From assembly GCA_021296325.1 (NCBI GenBank), contig JAGWAR010000001.1:1-64000 (forward strand): 64,000 bases of DNA. The letters are read 5' to 3'. The notes beneath the pieces are model-generated. The model saw only the letters and a program-made list of their open reading frames with translations. It was not told the origin of the DNA and did no database searches. This DNA comes from Alphaproteobacteria bacterium (lineage in GTDB: Bacteria > Pseudomonadota > Alphaproteobacteria > GCA-2746255). The translations under genes were made by a program, and so were the position numbers. How positions within the stretch are numbered: position 1 is the first letter of the stretch; every line of letters starts with the position of its first letter. Positions 61,908 through 64,000 of the stretch are shown here, one piece after another.

Positions 61908-63166
61908 CGGTTGTCCTTATAGCTTTCGCCGATCTCGTTCGAATCCCGGTCTTCGTACTGGTAACGGAACTCCGTCACCCATTCCGGATGAATGAGGTAT
62001 TTCACGATGAAATGGAAGCGAAGCGTGTCCTCTTCCCGGGTAACTCCCTCGTAATCCTCATTCTTCATCGACCCTCCCAGGGTAAAAATCAAATTTTCCA
62101 ACGGATCGTAATCGACTGCAAAGCTCCATTTCGTGTTCAGGATACCCGAAGCGTTAACAAGTGTCGTCTCCTCTACGGTGCGGTCGAGTTCGAGAGTAAA
62201 CGTCATCAAATCCGTGGCGTTCCACACGAAATCCACGGTGAAGGCAGGGCCACTGACCGTGCCGAAAAGCACGTCGTCGAATTTCTGCTCAAGGAAGCCC
62301 GCCCCGATTTTGAGAAAGGTCACGCCCGAGATATCCCATTCGAGCCCGCTCAACAGCCGGTACCCGTCCGAGCTGCGCTGGCGGCCGCCATCGTCGAGGC
62401 TTTGGTCGTATTCAACCAGCTTGTAGCTGGGCTGCACGAAAAGGGTCGTGCCCCGTAAAAATTCGTAGCCGACCCGAAAACTGAACCGGTATTCGTCCCG
62501 GTCCTGATCGTCGTTGTTAATGGGCCCCGCGTCGTCGAAATCAAGGACCGTCCACTCGCCGTCGGTACGAAAGGAAAAGCGCTCGCCCTTGAAGGCGGCA
62601 TTCAGGCGATAGGTCGTCTGAAACGTATCCGTCAGGGGAATGCCCTGACCGCTGTCATCCGGGGAGGCCCGGTCGGTGTGGGACTTTGCAAAGGAGATGC
62701 CACCCCCCACCGACGTCCGTTCCGTGAGGTCCACCACCCCCGACCCGCCGAAATTGAAGTCTTCGTAATCTTCGCTGCCATTGTCCTGGTAGCGGCCGAT
62801 ATTGGCCCCCGCCCGCAGCGTCAGCAGGTGATTGTCCCAGTCCGACTGGATGCGCACGCCGGGTGAAAAGCGCAAAATCTTGTCGGAGCGCTCGTCCGTT
62901 TCGATGCGATAAATATTGTCGTCATAGACGAAACCGACATCGGCTTTCGGAAAGATCAGGAAACTGCCCGTAAAAGGATCCGCCGCAAGTCCCATGCTGG
63001 TCAGCAGATCCCGGGATTCAATGCCCAGCGGGTCGTAGTCCGGGCGGGCCCGGCTTCCGACCGAATCCTCCTTCGCCGTCGGCGCCTCCGTCTGGGCAAA
63101 GGCGGGAAACGCGATCAAGGCGATCGCGAAGCCCGTTAGAAAACGACCTACGCCATGCAACAGCAT
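61877..63166 (-). CDS. Outer-membrane beta-barrel protein of polysaccharide export loci
   Basis: A 429-residue protein with a signal peptide (RFLTGFAIALIAFPAFAQ) and a series of amphipathic beta strands with aromatic girdles, such as YRFSFRVGYEFLRGTTLFVQ, ending NRWLAQFTFRL, a typical outer-membrane C terminus with final Leu after Arg. Matches the outer-membrane beta-barrel family found beside Wza-type exporters (BBP2-like). Start ATG 63166; the frame is open upstream into the next gene's region without similarity. Role likely in export or anchoring of the glycan. Confidence 0.83.
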   Translation of the reverse strand: MLLHGVGRFLTGFAIALIAFPAFAQTEAPTAKEDSVGSRARPDYDPLGIESRDLLTSMGLAADPFTGSFLIFPKADVGFVYDDNIYRIETDERSDKILRFSPGVRIQSDWDNHLLTLRAGANIGRYQDNGSEDYEDFNFGGSGVVDLTERTSVGGGISFAKSHTDRASPDDSGQGIPLTDTFQTTYRLNAAFKGERFSFRTDGEWTVLDFDDAGPINNDDQDRDEYRFSFRVGYEFLRGTTLFVQPSYKLVEYDQSLDDGGRQRSSDGYRLLSGLEWDISGVTFLKIGAGFLEQKFDDVLFGTVSGPAFTVDFVWNATDLMTFTLELDRTVEETTLVNASGILNTKWSFAVDYDPLENLIFTLGGSMKNEDYEGVTREEDTLRFHFIVKYLIHPEWVTEFRYQYEDRDSNEIGESYKDNRWLAQFTFRL

Positions 63167-63233
63167 GGCGCCGCCCTTTGCACCGCCGGTTTCACCCGCG
63201 GCGCAGCCAGAAGAAAAATCAGGCGATGCGTAA

Positions 63234-64000
63234 TCAGCTTGGGCTTGCGAGCTGCTCATCCTCAAGGATGGGCTCCGGAAGGTCGAGAAGTTCCACGATA
63301 TCTTCCTCACCTGCTTCCGGCACGAGCTCGGCGACCACCTCGGCCACGGTCGAACCGATATCCGCTTCCGCCAACAGGCGCCGTTCGTTCGAGAAGACGG
63401 CTTCTTTTGCTTCTGGCGGAAGGTCGAGAATGCTTTCCTGATCCGTCGGTTCGAAAATCGCACCGGTCAGATAGGTCCGGCCATCGGTCTCATCTTCGGC
63501 ATCGAAGTCAATTTCGAGCACGTTACCGGGAATGTCCACTTCCAGGATGATGATGCCGCCGACAAACCGGGCGGAAGCTTTTTTCGACGGATCGACGATT
63601 TGGGCAACCGACCGCTCGCCCTGCTTCAAGCGCGCCACGCGAACCCAGTCCTGGGGCAGCGCCTCCGAGATTGTAATCTTGACCCCGTTCACGATGATCG
63701 TCGAGCCGAACGGCGCGGAAACGGAGCTGCCTTCGCCGATCGCCTCCGTCATGAGAATGATCCGCCAGCGCCCGCTTTTCGTCATCGGCACCTTGAGCGT
63801 CTTGACGCCGATCAGCCCGTCCGACTGCAATCCTTCCTGCCCAGGACGACGGATGGATTGAAGGGCGGACTGCGCCGTGCCGCCGATGCGGGGGTCGTTG
63901 TTCGTGACCTTCTCGAAGCCTTCCGCCAAATTCCCGTCGGCTGGCCCAAAATCCAGCGCGATAACGCCTTTCGGTGGAACAAAGTTCGCCGCGCTCGGGT
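63234..64000 (-). CDS. Unknown acidic protein, N terminus beyond the window
   Basis: At least 255 residues; no stop between 63234 and the window end, so the start lies outside. Read from the end of the window it includes NFVPPKGVIALDFGPADGN, then two beta-rich parts (KTLKVPMTKSGRWRIILMTE and ARFVGGIIILEVDIPGNVLE). The final 60 residues are very acidic (AELVPEAGEEDIVELLDLPE). I do not recognise the family. Downstream is the beta-barrel gene, 67 bp away on the same strand, so it may belong to the export operon. Confidence 0.7.
   Translation of the reverse strand, partial: PSAANFVPPKGVIALDFGPADGNLAEGFEKVTNNDPRIGGTAQSALQSIRRPGQEGLQSDGLIGVKTLKVPMTKSGRWRIILMTEAIGEGSSVSAPFGSTIIVNGVKITISEALPQDWVRVARLKQGERSVAQIVDPSKKASARFVGGIIILEVDIPGNVLEIDFDAEDETDGRTYLTGAIFEPTDQESILDLPPEAKEAVFSNERRLLAEADIGSTVAEVVAELVPEAGEEDIVELLDLPEPILEDEQLASPS

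Overview
This 64-kb window is GC-rich DNA from an alphaproteobacterium, probably Rhodospirillales-like; the genus cannot be told from sequence alone. Evidence for the class: a nitrogen-type phosphotransferase (PTS-Ntr) locus in the order hprK-rapZ-EIIA-ptsH-ahcY with the short alphaproteobacterial form of HprK, the block tsaE-amgK-murU-addB-addA, a CaiB-type CoA transferase, and the typical alphaproteobacterial DUF3775 and NDUFS6-like zinc-finger genes. There are two tRNA genes. I saw no rRNA, CRISPR array, transposase, integrase or phage gene.

Layout. (1) 1-9128, housekeeping: end of a yejABEF-type peptide importer (yejE, yejF), lepA, a small membrane protein, tRNA-Ser(GGA), a cold-shock gene, a BtuF-like binding protein, DUF3775, a broken-off histidine-kinase tail, a CoA transferase divergent from a MarR regulator with a perfect operator-like palindrome, and trxA. 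(2) 9185-20465, minus strand: tsaE, amgK, murU, addB and addA overlap by 4 to 8 nt and look like one operon (tRNA modification, peptidoglycan recycling, recombinational repair), preceded by a multi-PAS sensor kinase. (3) 20514-26404: ahcY, HPr, EIIA, rapZ, hprK, a PCu(A)C copper chaperone and divergent pckA. (4) 26472-37932: polA with a zinc-finger gene, an ABC ATPase with a lipoprotein hydrolase, tRNA-Arg(CCG) followed at once by a compositionally different DUF411 gene, a PQQ alcohol dehydrogenase with a cytochrome c, a TPR/arginine-methyltransferase-like fusion, and a hydrolase-OsmC fusion.

(5) 37939-64000 is a surface-polysaccharide locus. It has initiating glycosylphosphotransferase, flippase, two Wzy/WaaL-like membrane proteins, Wzz/BY-kinase, Wza-like exporter, beta-barrel, several glycosyltransferases, heptose-type sugar genes (gmhA, hldE), galE, kinase-like and nucleotidyltransferase-like proteins and a PPP-family phosphatase. 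Most genes are on the minus strand; the initiating transferase and one polymerase-like gene are on the plus strand.

The least explained part is 37939-39856. An HPr-kinase-like protein lies beside three tandem copies of a tiny gene family with an RR-type leader and a two-cysteine tail. Two copies carry different deletions that shift the reading frame the same way. One has a tail of about 14 Pro-Ser-Gly/Arg triplets, and the tails of both shifted copies end in serine. Next to this, hldE appears frameshifted in its last codons. No gene-free stretch exceeds about 300 bases; the longest are 24505-24796 (divergent promoters of the copper chaperone and pckA), 61043-61316 (AT-rich, probable promoter) and 34606-34850 (divergent leader region).
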